Below, in pieces: positions 19,660 through 28,247 of a DNA stretch of 64,000 nt. Both the position numbers and the translations under genes were made by a program. Below the pieces are notes generated by a model. That model was given only the letters and a program-made list of their open reading frames with translations. It was not told the DNA's origin and did not search any database. Each line of letters starts with the position of its first letter. Positions within the stretch are counted from its first letter, which is position 1. The stretch is from Pseudomonas frederiksbergensis. Its GTDB lineage: Bacteria > Pseudomonadota > Gammaproteobacteria > Pseudomonadales > Pseudomonadaceae. The stretch lies in assembly GCF_003732705.1 (NCBI RefSeq), contig NZ_MOBR01000019.1:124001-188000 (forward strand). Reading direction: 5' to 3'.

Positions 19660-20484
19660 ATGAGCGAGCTTTTTTACAACGCGGTGCCGAACGCGACCCG
19701 TGTCGCCCCGCCACTGCCTGAGCCTCGGCAATACCCCAACGAGAAACCGTCACGGGTCTATCTGTTCGGGACCTGCGTGGTGGATCTGTTCTATCCCGAA
19801 GCCGGGATGGACGCGATTCACCTGCTGGAACGCGAAGGCATTCGTGTCGAATACCCGCAAGGCCAAAGCTGCTGCGGGCAACCGGCCTACACCTCGGGTT
19901 ACACCGAACAGGCGCGGACCGTGGCGCGCTCGCAATTGGCGCTGTTTGCCGGGGATTATCCGGTGGTGGTGCCGTCGGGTTCTTGCGCGGGCATGTTGCG
20001 CGAACACTACGCCGACTTGTTCAAGGACGAACCGGACACGTTGAAACAGGTTCAGGCGCTTGCAGCCCGGACTTATGAATTGGCGGAGTTCTTGCTGTTT
20101 GTTTGCAAGGTTCAGCTAAAGGACAGCGGCACACCGGTAAAAGTGGCGCTGCACACGTCGTGCTCGGCACGCCGGGAGATGAACACTCACCTGCACGGCC
20201 GCGAGTTGTTGGCGCAGTTGAGCAACGTGGAACGGGTCGAGCACAGCCACGAAAGTGAATGCTGTGGCTTTGGTGGGACTTTCAGCGTCCGTATGCCAGA
20301 CATTTCCGGCGCGATGGTGGCTGACAAGACCCGCTCGTTGAAGGAATCCGGCGCGCATCAGGTACTCAGTGCCGATTGCGGCTGTTTGATGAACATCAAC
20401 GGCTCGCTGGAGAAACAAAAGGAAGCGTTGCGCGGCCAACACCTGGCCAGTTTCCTTTGGCAGCGCACCGGGGGTGTTCTATGA
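19660..20484 (+). CDS. lutA: L-lactate utilisation protein LutA (LldE)
   Basis: A 274-residue protein with two cysteine-rich CCG domains. The first has GTCVVDLFYPEAG and QSCCGQPAYTSGY; the second has LHTSCSARRE and ESECCGFGGTFSV. In LutABC complexes this subunit carries electrons from lactate oxidation. It ends in an ATGA overlap with lutB (20481-20484), showing translational coupling. It has an N-terminal extension of about 30 residues before the first CCG domain. Confidence 0.93.
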   Translation: MSELFYNAVPNATRVAPPLPEPRQYPNEKPSRVYLFGTCVVDLFYPEAGMDAIHLLEREGIRVEYPQGQSCCGQPAYTSGYTEQARTVARSQLALFAGDYPVVVPSGSCAGMLREHYADLFKDEPDTLKQVQALAARTYELAEFLLFVCKVQLKDSGTPVKVALHTSCSARREMNTHLHGRELLAQLSNVERVEHSHESECCGFGGTFSVRMPDISGAMVADKTRSLKESGAHQVLSADCGCLMNINGSLEKQKEALRGQHLASFLWQRTGGVL

Positions 20485-21935
20485 ACGCCTCCGCGATTAT
20501 TCCTACGGTTGCCGTAGAAGAAGATTTTCGCAGCCGGGCTCACGAGGCTTTGGCTGACACGCAATTGCGAAACAACTTTCGCAGCGCGATGGATTCACTG
20601 ATGACAAAACGGGCAGCGTCTTTCAGCGATGCCCATGAAAGAGAACATCTGCGAGTGCTGGGCAATGCTGTCCGCGCCCGTGCGTTATCCAAGTTGCCCG
20701 ACCTGCTCGAGCAGCTTGAACAGAACCTGACCCGCAACGGTGTGACAGTGCACTGGGCGGAAACGGTGGACGAGGCCAATGGCATCGTCTTATCGATCAT
20801 CCGCGCTCACGAGGGGCGGCAAGTGATCAAGGGCAAATCGATGGTCAGTGAAGAAATGGAGATGAATCATTTCCTCGCTGATCAAGGCATTGAATGCCTG
20901 GAATCGGACATGGGCGAGTACATCGTCCAGCTCGACCACGAGAAGCCTTCACACATTATTATGCCGGCGATCCACAAGAATGCCGGTCAGGTCGCGTCCT
21001 TGTTCCACGACAAACTTGGCGTGGAATACACCAAGGACGTTGACCAACTCATTCAGATCGGTCGCAAAGTCTTGCGACAGAAATTCTTCGAAGCGGACAT
21101 CGGCGTCTCCGGCGTCAACTTCGCCGTGGCCGAAACCGGCACCTTGCTGCTGGTGGAAAACGAAGGCAACGGGCGCATGACCACCACCGTGCCACCGGTG
21201 CACATCGCTGTCACCGGCATCGAAAAAGTCGTTGAAAACCTGCGGGACGTGGTGCCGCTATTATCGCTGCTGACCCGTTCGGCCCTCGGCCAACCCATCA
21301 CCACCTACGTCAACATGATCTCCGGCCCGCGCAAGCAACATGAGCTCGACGGCCCTCAGGAAGTGCACCTGGTATTGCTCGACAACGGTCGCAGCCAGGC
21401 GTTTGCCGACAGCGAACTACGCCAGACCTTGAACTGCATTCGCTGCGGCGCGTGTATGAATCATTGCCCGGTCTACACCCGAATCGGCGGCCACGCCTAT
21501 GGGGAGGTTTACCCCGGGCCCATCGGAAAAATCATCACCCCGCACATGGTCGGCCTGGCGAAAGTCCCGGATCATCCGAGCGCGTCGTCGTTATGCGGTG
21601 CCTGCGGTGAAGTCTGCCCGGTAAAAATTCCGATTCCCGCATTGCTGCGACGCCTGCGGGAAGAAAACGTCAAAGCCCCGGACAGCCCGCATCCAGTCAT
21701 GCGCGGCCAAGGTAGCAAGTACTCGCGCAAGGAACGCTTTATCTGGAACGCCTGGGCCCGGCTCAACAGCTCGCCGACGCTCTATCGTTTGTTCGGCTTC
21801 TTCGCCACTCGCTTGCGCGCCCTTGCGCCGAGCAATGTCGGCCCCTGGACGCAAAACCACAGCGCGCCAAAACCCGCTGCCCGCTCGCTGCATGACATGG
21901 CCCGCGAGCATCTGGCCAAACAGGGAGACCGTTGA
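20481..21935 (+). CDS. lutB: L-lactate utilisation iron-sulfur protein LutB (LldF)
   Basis: A 484-residue protein with an N-terminal LUD (DUF162) domain and two 4Fe-4S clusters, CIRCGACMNHCPVY and CGACGEVCPVKIPIP (residues about 315-385), followed by a DUF3390-like tail. It is the core electron-transfer subunit of the LutABC L-lactate dehydrogenase. The start at ATG 20481 overlaps lutA by 4 bases. The stop overlaps lutC by 1 base. Confidence 0.94.
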   Translation: MNASAIIPTVAVEEDFRSRAHEALADTQLRNNFRSAMDSLMTKRAASFSDAHEREHLRVLGNAVRARALSKLPDLLEQLEQNLTRNGVTVHWAETVDEANGIVLSIIRAHEGRQVIKGKSMVSEEMEMNHFLADQGIECLESDMGEYIVQLDHEKPSHIIMPAIHKNAGQVASLFHDKLGVEYTKDVDQLIQIGRKVLRQKFFEADIGVSGVNFAVAETGTLLLVENEGNGRMTTTVPPVHIAVTGIEKVVENLRDVVPLLSLLTRSALGQPITTYVNMISGPRKQHELDGPQEVHLVLLDNGRSQAFADSELRQTLNCIRCGACMNHCPVYTRIGGHAYGEVYPGPIGKIITPHMVGLAKVPDHPSASSLCGACGEVCPVKIPIPALLRRLREENVKAPDSPHPVMRGQGSKYSRKERFIWNAWARLNSSPTLYRLFGFFATRLRALAPSNVGPWTQNHSAPKPAARSLHDMAREHLAKQGDR

Positions 21936-22606
21936 TGAGCGCCAAGCAAAATATCCTCGCTAAATTGAGGAATAGTCTGACCGGCACCACGCCGGTGGCC
22001 GACGAATTCGACGTCGAACTGCTAACCAAGCCGTACACCTACACGCCTGAGCAACGCATCCCGCAACTGCGCAAACTGATGGAAGCGGTGCACACCGAAA
22101 TCCACCTGACCACGGATAAAGATTGGCCCGAATTATTGGGGCAACTTTTAAGGGATCGTCAACTGCCGAGCCTGTTGATCGCGCCGACGACGCCCCATGG
22201 TCAACGAGTCACTCAGCACTGGTCGGAAAATCCCGACCTGCCAACGCTCAAATCCTACGACCGCCCGGTAGAAGAATGGAAAGCCGAGCTGTTTAACGAC
22301 ACGCCGGCCAGCCTCACGACTACACTCGGCGCTATCGCCGCGACGGGCAGCCTGATTCTCTGGCCGACGCGGGAAGAACCGCGACTGATGAGCCTGGTAC
22401 CGCCGGTGCATTTTGCGCTGCTCAAGGCCAGTGAAATCCGCGACAACTTTTATCAGGTGCAACAGGAATTCGAGTGGGCTCAAGGCATGCCGACCAACGC
22501 GCTGCTGGTGTCCGGGCCATCGAAAACCGCCGATATCGAGCAAGTGCTGGCCTACGGCGCCCACGGTCCGAAAGACCTGGTGGTGTTGATCCTGGAGGAC
22601 CAATGA
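21935..22606 (+). CDS. lutC: L-lactate utilisation protein LutC (LldG)
   Basis: A 223-residue protein with a LUD domain (ATGSLILWPTREEPRLMSLVPPVHF is the conserved core, seen as GSLILWPTREEPRLMSLVPP). It is the third subunit of LutABC. The ATG at 21935 overlaps the lutB TGA; a TTG one codon earlier is also possible. The 3' end overlaps the dld start by 4 bases (ATGA), so the set is tightly coupled. Confidence 0.92.
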   Translation: MSAKQNILAKLRNSLTGTTPVADEFDVELLTKPYTYTPEQRIPQLRKLMEAVHTEIHLTTDKDWPELLGQLLRDRQLPSLLIAPTTPHGQRVTQHWSENPDLPTLKSYDRPVEEWKAELFNDTPASLTTTLGAIAATGSLILWPTREEPRLMSLVPPVHFALLKASEIRDNFYQVQQEFEWAQGMPTNALLVSGPSKTADIEQVLAYGAHGPKDLVVLILEDQ

Positions 22607-25422
22607 CTTTACCGGCAGCGTTTCTGCGTGATGCGCAGCAATTGATCCCTGAAGATCGACGTTTCGACGATCCATTGTCGACGTTGGCCTTCGGCACCGA
22701 CGCCAGTTTCTACCGTCTGATTCCACAACTGGTGATCCGCGTCGAGTCCGAAGACGAGGTGGCCGAGCTGCTGAAACTGGCGCAACGGGATCAGGTCCCG
22801 GTGACGTTTCGTGCGGCCGGCACCAGCCTGTCCGGGCAGGCCATCAGCGATTCGGTTTTGATCGTGCTGGGGGATAACTGGAACGGTCGCGAGATTCGTG
22901 GTCAAGGCACACAAATCCGCCTGCAACCGGGCGTGATCGGTGCCCAGGCTAACGCCTGGCTGGCACCGTTCGGGCGCAAGATCGGACCGGACCCGGCCTC
23001 GATCAACGCCTGCAAAATTGGCGGCATCGTCGCCAACAATGCCAGCGGCATGTGCTGCGGCACCGCGCAAAATACCTATCACACGTTGGCCGGGATTCGT
23101 CTGGTGCTGGCCGATGGCAGCCGTCTCGATACCGAAGACGCCGCCAGTGTGGCGGCGTTTCGTCAGAGCCACTCCGAGCTGCTTGAGCGTCTGACAACAT
23201 TGGGCCGCGAGACCCGCGCCAATTCCGAATTAGCCGCAAAAATTCGCCATAAATACCGTCTGAAAAATACCACTGGCCTGTCTCTCAATGCTCTGGTGGA
23301 TTTCGATGAGCCTGTGGATATCTTGAGCCACTTGCTGGTGGGCTCCGAAGGCACCCTCGGGTTTATCAGCGCGGTGACTTACGACACGGTCATCGACCAC
23401 CCGAACAAAGCGTCGGCGCTGATCGTGTTCCCCGACGTGGAAACCTGCTGCAACGCCGTCACCGTGCTGAAAAGCCAACCAGTGTCGGCCGTGGAACTGC
23501 TGGACCGCCGCAGTCTGCGCTCGGTGCAGGACAAACCCGGCATGCCCGATTTCGTACAACAGCTGTCGAATAATGCCTGCGCCTTGTTGATCGAATCCCG
23601 CGCCGCCTCGTCCACTTTGCTGCGCGAACAACTGACGCAAATCATGGCGTCCCTGACGTCGTTCCCGGTGGAGAAGCAAGTCGACTTCACCGAAGACCCG
23701 GTGGAAAACGCCCGGCTCTGGGCAATCCGCAAGGACACCTTCCCTGCGGTCGGTGCTGTGCGCAAAACCGGCACCACGGTGATCATCGAAGATGTGACCT
23801 TCCCGGTGGAACAACTGGCCATCGGTGTTAACCGGTTGATCGAGCTGTTCGAAAAACATCACTACGACGAAGCGATCCTTTTCGGACACGCCCTGGAAGG
23901 TAATCTGCACTTCGTCTTCACTCAAGGCTTCAACAACCCGGAAGAAGTCGCACGCTATCAAGCGTTCATGGACGACGTGGCGCAACTGGTGGCCGTGGAG
24001 TTCGGCGGCTCGCTGAAGGCGGAACACGGCACCGGTCGCAACATGGCGCCCTTCGTCGAACTGGAATGGGGCAGCGATGCCTACCAGTTGATGTGGCAGC
24101 TCAAACGCCTGCTCGACCCTAACGGCATTCTCAACCCGGACGTGGTGCTCAGCGACGATCCACAGATTCACCTCAAGCACCTGAAGCCGCTGCCCGCCGC
24201 CGACGAGATTGTGGATAAGTGCATCGAGTGCGGTTTTTGCGAGCCTGTCTGCCCGTCGAAAGGACTGACCCTGAGCCCGCGTCAGCGCATCGTTATCTGG
24301 CGCGACATCCAGGCGAAGAAACGTGCCGGCGTCGACACCACCGAACTCGAAGCCGCTTACGAATATCAAGGTATTGATACCTGCGCCGCCACCGGGCTTT
24401 GCGCACAACGCTGCCCTGTAGGAATCAATACCGGCGAACTGGTGAAAAAGCTTCGCAGCCGTAAGGCGACGCATACGAAAACCGCCAATTGGCTTGAAGG
24501 AAATTTCGCCACTGCACTGCAAGGTGCGCGTTTTACCCTGCACGTGGCCAACGGTGCCCGAATGCTGCTGGGGGCGCCGCGTCTGGCGAAGCTGTCGGCA
24601 ACGTTGACGCGATTGTCCAAAGGCCAGGTTCCGCAATGGACCAACGCCATGCCACAGCCGGAAAAAGCTATTCGCTTCAGCCCGGTCGTGTCGGACGAAC
24701 GCCCTCGGGTGGTGTACCTGGCGGCCTGCGTCTCGCGGGCAATGGGCCCGGCGGCGGGGGATAAAGAGCAGATGTCGCTGTACGACAAAACCCGCGGGCT
24801 GCTGGAAAAGGCCGGTTACCAAGTCGTCTTTCCAGACAATCAGGACAACCTCTGCTGCGGTCAGCCGTTCGCCTCCAAGGGCTACGCCGAACAGGCTGAA
24901 CACAAACGCCAGGAACTGATCGGCGCGCTGCTGCACGCCAGTCGAGGCGGGCTCGATCCGATCTACTGCGACACCAGCCCCTGCACGCTGCGGTTGGTTC
25001 AGGACCTCGGCGACGTGCGCCTGGATCTGTACGACCCTGTGCGTTTCATCCGCACGCATTTGATGGATCGACTGGACTTCACCCCTCAGGAAGCGCCGAT
25101 CGCAGTCCACGTCACTTGCAGCACTCAGCACTTGGGCGAGAGTCAGGCGCTGATCGATCTGGCGCGCAAGTGCAGCAACAACGTGGTGATTCCCGAAGGC
25201 ATTCATTGCTGTGGGTTTGCGGGCGACAAGGGCTTCACCACGCCAGAGTTGAATGCGCATTCACTGCGCTCGCTCAAGGATGCGGTGCAGCATTGCAGCG
25301 AGGGGATTTCCACCAGCCGCACCTGTGAGATTGGTCTGACGCAACACGGTGGAATTGACTACCACGGGCTGGTCTATCTGGTGGATCGGGTGACCCGGGC
25401 GAGGGCCATGCAAGAAAAATAG
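22603..25422 (+). CDS. dld: FAD/Fe-S D-lactate dehydrogenase (Dld-II type)
   Basis: A 939-residue fusion. An N-terminal FAD-binding PCMH domain (FRAAGTSLSGQAISDSV, then NNASGMCCGT) and an FAD-oxidase C-terminal domain occupy residues about 1-520 (GSLKAEHGTGRNMAPFVE). Two 4Fe-4S motifs follow (CIECGFCEPVCPSKG and CAATGLCAQRCPVGI), then CCG-type cysteine-rich domains (DNLCCGQPFASKGY, GIHCCGFAGDKGF). Such enzymes oxidise D-lactate to pyruvate and reduce quinone at the inner membrane. It overlaps lutC by 4 bases. Confidence 0.93.
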   Translation: MTLPAAFLRDAQQLIPEDRRFDDPLSTLAFGTDASFYRLIPQLVIRVESEDEVAELLKLAQRDQVPVTFRAAGTSLSGQAISDSVLIVLGDNWNGREIRGQGTQIRLQPGVIGAQANAWLAPFGRKIGPDPASINACKIGGIVANNASGMCCGTAQNTYHTLAGIRLVLADGSRLDTEDAASVAAFRQSHSELLERLTTLGRETRANSELAAKIRHKYRLKNTTGLSLNALVDFDEPVDILSHLLVGSEGTLGFISAVTYDTVIDHPNKASALIVFPDVETCCNAVTVLKSQPVSAVELLDRRSLRSVQDKPGMPDFVQQLSNNACALLIESRAASSTLLREQLTQIMASLTSFPVEKQVDFTEDPVENARLWAIRKDTFPAVGAVRKTGTTVIIEDVTFPVEQLAIGVNRLIELFEKHHYDEAILFGHALEGNLHFVFTQGFNNPEEVARYQAFMDDVAQLVAVEFGGSLKAEHGTGRNMAPFVELEWGSDAYQLMWQLKRLLDPNGILNPDVVLSDDPQIHLKHLKPLPAADEIVDKCIECGFCEPVCPSKGLTLSPRQRIVIWRDIQAKKRAGVDTTELEAAYEYQGIDTCAATGLCAQRCPVGINTGELVKKLRSRKATHTKTANWLEGNFATALQGARFTLHVANGARMLLGAPRLAKLSATLTRLSKGQVPQWTNAMPQPEKAIRFSPVVSDERPRVVYLAACVSRAMGPAAGDKEQMSLYDKTRGLLEKAGYQVVFPDNQDNLCCGQPFASKGYAEQAEHKRQELIGALLHASRGGLDPIYCDTSPCTLRLVQDLGDVRLDLYDPVRFIRTHLMDRLDFTPQEAPIAVHVTCSTQHLGESQALIDLARKCSNNVVIPEGIHCCGFAGDKGFTTPELNAHSLRSLKDAVQHCSEGISTSRTCEIGLTQHGGIDYHGLVYLVDRVTRARAMQEK

Positions 25423-25541
25423 AACCCTGACGAGGCGCCGTAGTCCACAGATTAAGCCCGGTAAATGCTGGGCCTTACCCAAACTCGGCAGCCCGTCCTG
25501 ATGGCCAGCGATGCCTGGACCCTCAGTTCAAGGAGATACTC

Positions 25542-25820
25542 ATGAAACGTTCTGTACTGTTAGGTCTGTTCGTTACTGCCTCGCTGATGGCGTCCACCTC
25601 GTTCGCCGCCGAAAAAGATCTCTGCGCGACCAATTTGCAAACCATCGAGGATTCCAAAGCTCAGATCTCTCCAGAGATGACTGAGCAGGTACAGGCCTCC
25701 GTCGACAAAGCCAAAGCCGATCACGCGACGGGCACCAAAAAAGGCACTGAAGATTGCATCGCCGAAACGACCCAAACGATTCAGGATATTCAGAAGTCCG
25801 GTGACGGCGGCAAGCAATAG
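25542..25820 (+). CDS. Small secreted protein, copy 1 of a duplicated pair
   Basis: A 92-residue protein with a clear Sec signal peptide (MKRSVLLGLFVTASLMASTSFA, cleavage after AxA near residue 23). The mature part is about 70 residues, helical and charged, with two cysteines (DLCATNL and EDCIAET) that could form a disulfide. It is paralogous to the gene at 26062: same signal-peptide pattern, same Cys spacing order, same ribosome site, same downstream hairpins. I do not recognise the family and assign no function; the product is probably periplasmic. Confidence 0.85.
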   Translation: MKRSVLLGLFVTASLMASTSFAAEKDLCATNLQTIEDSKAQISPEMTEQVQASVDKAKADHATGTKKGTEDCIAETTQTIQDIQKSGDGGKQ

Positions 25821-25829
25821 CCCCCGACG

Positions 25830-25851
25830 AGGCCAACCTTTGGGCTGGCCT
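25830..25851 (+). terminator. Hairpin after small secreted protein copy 1
   Basis: aggcca / tggcct stem with an inner cc/gg extension, directly after the stop. It is the imperfect counterpart of the stronger hairpin at 26320-26341 in the second copy. Confidence 0.5.
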
Positions 25852-25876
25852 AGTTCGCAGACATTGATGTTAAACA

Positions 25877-25921
25877 CACAGGCCTGTTGCTCAGCACGAT
25901 TCACAGAGCAACAGGCCTGTG
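25877..25921. repeat. 16-bp inverted repeat, copy 1 (ssrA-promoter-like)
   Basis: Arms 25877-25892 and 25906-25921 are a perfect 16-bp inverted repeat around aggcctgttgctc. The same motif recurs at 26371-26405, immediately before ssrA. Similarity continues past the hairpin into ggccgttcag, which matches the first bases of ssrA (ggccgtttag). Confidence 0.85.
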
Positions 25922-26061
25922 GCCGTTCAGAAATGCCAAAACCGAATTACTGCGCAGCGCCGTGGTCTTTTAAGTAGGCCCCTTTTTCAGGGTGGCCTGT
26001 TTTCGACCTCGGCCGCCCGCTCATACGGCAGCACCGAGACCATCAGTACTAGGAGATTTCC

Positions 26062-26313
26062 ATGAAACGTACCGCACTCGCTGGTCTGTTCATGTCTGCT
26101 GCAATGTTGGCCTCTCCCGTGTTTGCTGCGGACAACAACCTGTGTACGAGCAAGCTGCAAGAGCTCGAAGCCAAAGTGAACTCACTGCCGGCGACCTCCC
26201 CCAACGCACCGGAGATCAAAAGACTGCTGGCCAGCGCCAAAGCTTCACAGGCCTCCAAAGATGACAAAAAATGCGCCACCGAGGCCAGCCAGGCGTTGTC
26301 GATGGCAAATTGA
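26062..26313 (+). CDS. Small secreted protein, copy 2 of a duplicated pair
   Basis: An 83-residue protein with a Sec signal peptide (MKRTALAGLFMSAAMLAS...VFAA). The mature part is about 60 residues with two cysteines (NNLCTSKLQ and DKKCATEAS) in the same order as its paralogue at 25542. The start follows AGGAG. No known domain is recognised. The gene is followed by a strong terminator and, 95 bases after its stop, by ssrA. Probably periplasmic, role unknown. Confidence 0.85.
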   Translation: MKRTALAGLFMSAAMLASPVFAADNNLCTSKLQELEAKVNSLPATSPNAPEIKRLLASAKASQASKDDKKCATEASQALSMAN

Positions 26314-26319
26314 ACAACG

Positions 26320-26345
26320 AGGCCAACCTTGCGGTTGGCCTTCTG
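26320..26345 (+). terminator. Terminator after small secreted protein copy 2
   Basis: A perfect 9-bp stem (aggccaacc / ggttggcct) with a 4-base loop follows the stop and is trailed by TTCT. It separates this gene from ssrA. Confidence 0.75.
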
Positions 26346-26370
26346 AGCTGCATTGGCGTACACTGCGCAG

Positions 26371-26405
26371 GCCTGTTGCTCACTATGATTCACCGAGCAA
26401 CAGGC
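26371..26405. repeat. 11-bp inverted repeat, copy 2, overlapping the ssrA promoter region
   Basis: Arms 26371-26381 (gcctgttgctc) and 26395-26405 (gagcaacaggc) flank tatgat (26384-26389), a plausible -10 box for ssrA. The hairpin ends 2 bases before the mature tmRNA 5' end and would lie in the tmRNA precursor leader. Confidence 0.7.
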
Positions 26406-26407
26406 AC

Positions 26408-26805
26408 GGGGCCGTTTAGGATTCGACGCCGGTCGCGAAACTTTAGGTGCATGCCGAGTTGGTAACAGAACTCGTAAATCCACTGTTGCAACTTCTTATA
26501 GTTGCCAATGACGAAACCTACGGCCAGGAATTCTCTCTCGCTGCGTAAGCAGCTTTAGATCCTGAGCTTCTGGTACCTTCGGGTCCAGCAATCACCAGGG
26601 GATGTCTGTAAACCCAAAGTGATTGTCATATAGAACAGAATCGCCGTGCAGTACGTTGTGGACGAAGCGGCTAAAACTTACACAACTCGCCCAAAGCACC
26701 CTGCCCTTCGGGTCGCTGAGGGTTAACTTAATAGAAACGGCTACGCATGTAGTACCGACAGCGGAGTACTGGCGGACGGGGGTTCAAATCCCCCCGGCTC
26801 CACCA
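26408..26805 (+). ncRNA. ssrA: Transfer-messenger RNA (tmRNA)
   Basis: About 398 bases with every tmRNA landmark. The 5' GGGGCCG pairs with CGGCTCC in the 3' acceptor arm. A T-arm GGTTCAAATCCCCCC and an encoded CCA close the 3' end. The resume codon GCC at 26504 opens a tag reading frame that ends at TAA 26546-26548 and encodes ANDETYGQEFSLAA. Pseudoknot sequences follow (CTGGTACCTTCGGGTCCAG, CCCTGCCCTTCGGGTCGCTGAGGG in outline). With SmpB it rescues stalled ribosomes and tags the peptide for proteolysis. Its 3' end is the integration site of the adjacent island and is reconstituted intact. Confidence 0.98.
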
Positions 26806-26806
26806 A
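26784..26806 (+). other. attL: ssrA 3' end at the left island boundary
   Basis: The last bases of ssrA (tcaaat...ctccaccaa) directly abut the island, whose integrase starts 173 bases further on. ssrA 3' ends are well-known integration sites for P4-type integrases. The partner copy is proposed at 58773-58794. Confidence 0.7.
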
Positions 26807-26816
26807 CTTTACATCT

Positions 26817-26842
26817 AAAGACGTCCACGGACGTCTTTTTTT
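26817..26842 (+). terminator. Terminator just after ssrA, inside the island
   Basis: gacgtc / gacgtc stem within aaagacgtccacggacgtctttttt gives a short palindromic hairpin (26817-26838) with a T-run of seven. The island thus supplies a terminator to the interrupted ssrA gene. Confidence 0.75.
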
Positions 26843-26918
26843 GTGCCTGAAATCCAGAAAAATCAAGGCTTTAGGGTCTATTAGGATCCATGGACGTCCG
26901 GCACAATCCACGACATCG

Positions 26919-26939
26919 GGTATTCCAGATGGTATTCCA
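26919..26939 (+). repeat. Left copy of the paired GGTATTCCA repeat
   Basis: Two GGTATTCCA units separated by 3 bases. A reverse copy (ggaatacca) follows at 26961-26969, just before the integrase start. A near-identical 21-bp copy (one mismatch) lies at 58698-58718. Likely arm-type integrase binding sites. Confidence 0.7.
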
Positions 26940-26978
26940 AGCCCTTCAGTGGTAATTTTTGGAATACCAATTGATGTC

Positions 26979-28247
26979 ATGGAACTCCTCATGTGCGCCC
27001 AAGCCACCCGCCTCTCTGACCGCCAGCTCAAAGCGGTAAAGCCGAAAGACAAAGACTACGTCCTCAGCGATGGAGACGGTTTACAGCTGCGCGTAAGGGT
27101 CAATGGTTCTACGCTCTGGAACTTCAACTACCGGCAGCCGATTACCAAAAACCGCATCAATATGGGCCTTGGCACCTACCCAGAACTCTCACTTGCGCAA
27201 GCCAGGAAGAAAACTGTCGAAGCCAGAGAGCTTCTCGCTCAGGGCATCGACCCGAAAGAACAACGTAGCGAGTTGGAGCAGACAAAAAGGCAGGCAACCG
27301 AGCACACATTCGAGAACGTGGCGTCTGCCTGGTTTGAACTGAAAAAGGATTCTGTGACTCAAGCTTATGCCGAGGACATCTGGCGCTCACTCACGCTGCA
27401 TGTCTTTCCATCACTTGGCACAACACCCATCTCGCAGGTCAATGCCCCGAGAGTTATCGAGCTTCTTCGCCCTTTGGAAACCAAAGGCAGCCTGGAGACA
27501 GTGAAACGACTGACCCAACGGCTCAACGAGATCATGACCTACGGCGTGAACTCTGGAATGATCTTTGCCAATCCGCTCAGTGGCATCCGAGCGGTTTTCA
27601 AAAAGCCGAAAAAGCAGAACATGGCCGCCCTTCGTCCTGAAGAGCTGCCAGAACTGATGGTCGCCATTGCCAATGCGAGCATAAAAAGAACAACTCGCTG
27701 CCTGATAGAATGGCAGCTTCACACCATGACCCGTCCTGCGGAAGCCGCGACGACTTCTTGGGCTGACATCGATCTCGACAAGAAAACTTGGACGATTCCA
27801 GCCGAGCGGATGAAAAAGCGACGTGCACACGTCATACCGCTGACCGGACACGCACTAGCTCTGCTTGAGACTATCAAACCCTACAGCGGCCACAGAGAGT
27901 ATGTGTTCCCTGCTGACAGAAACCCACGAACTCACTGCAACAGCCAGACAGCAAACATGGCCCTGAAACGCATGGGCTTTGAAGGTCGATTGGTGAGCCA
28001 TGGCATGCGCTCCATGGCGAGCACTATCCTAAACGAACAGGGATGGGATCCAGAGCTGATCGAGGTCGCACTTGCTCACGTAGACAAGGACGAAGTGCGT
28101 AGTGCCTACAATCGTGCGGATTACATTGAGAGAAGACGCCCGATGATGATCTGGTGGAGCGAGCACATCCAGCGTGCGGCTACCGGTAGTTTGTCGATCT
28201 CAGCCGTTCAGGGGTCAAGGAGTCTGAAACTAGTATCGACCGGTTAA
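26979..28247 (+). CDS. P4-type tyrosine integrase
   Basis: A 422-residue site-specific recombinase. The N-terminal DUF4102 arm-binding domain (LSDGDGLQLRVRVNGSTLWN, MGLGTYPELSLAQARKK) is followed by a SAM-like core-binding domain and a C-terminal catalytic domain. The catalytic residues are visible: Arg in TMTRPAEAAT, HGMR, the later His in ALAHVD, and the Tyr nucleophile in VRSAYNRADY. It lies directly inside ssrA and should catalyse integration of the island. ATG 26979 is used; ATG 26991 is an alternative. The two upstream GGTATTCCA repeats may also affect its own expression. Confidence 0.95.
   Translation: MELLMCAQATRLSDRQLKAVKPKDKDYVLSDGDGLQLRVRVNGSTLWNFNYRQPITKNRINMGLGTYPELSLAQARKKTVEARELLAQGIDPKEQRSELEQTKRQATEHTFENVASAWFELKKDSVTQAYAEDIWRSLTLHVFPSLGTTPISQVNAPRVIELLRPLETKGSLETVKRLTQRLNEIMTYGVNSGMIFANPLSGIRAVFKKPKKQNMAALRPEELPELMVAIANASIKRTTRCLIEWQLHTMTRPAEAATTSWADIDLDKKTWTIPAERMKKRRAHVIPLTGHALALLETIKPYSGHREYVFPADRNPRTHCNSQTANMALKRMGFEGRLVSHGMRSMASTILNEQGWDPELIEVALAHVDKDEVRSAYNRADYIERRRPMMIWWSEHIQRAATGSLSISAVQGSRSLKLVSTG

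Noticed and set aside
23230..25260. A 676-codon open frame antisense to dld
   Set aside because: Shadow of the conserved dld gene; no resemblance to known proteins.
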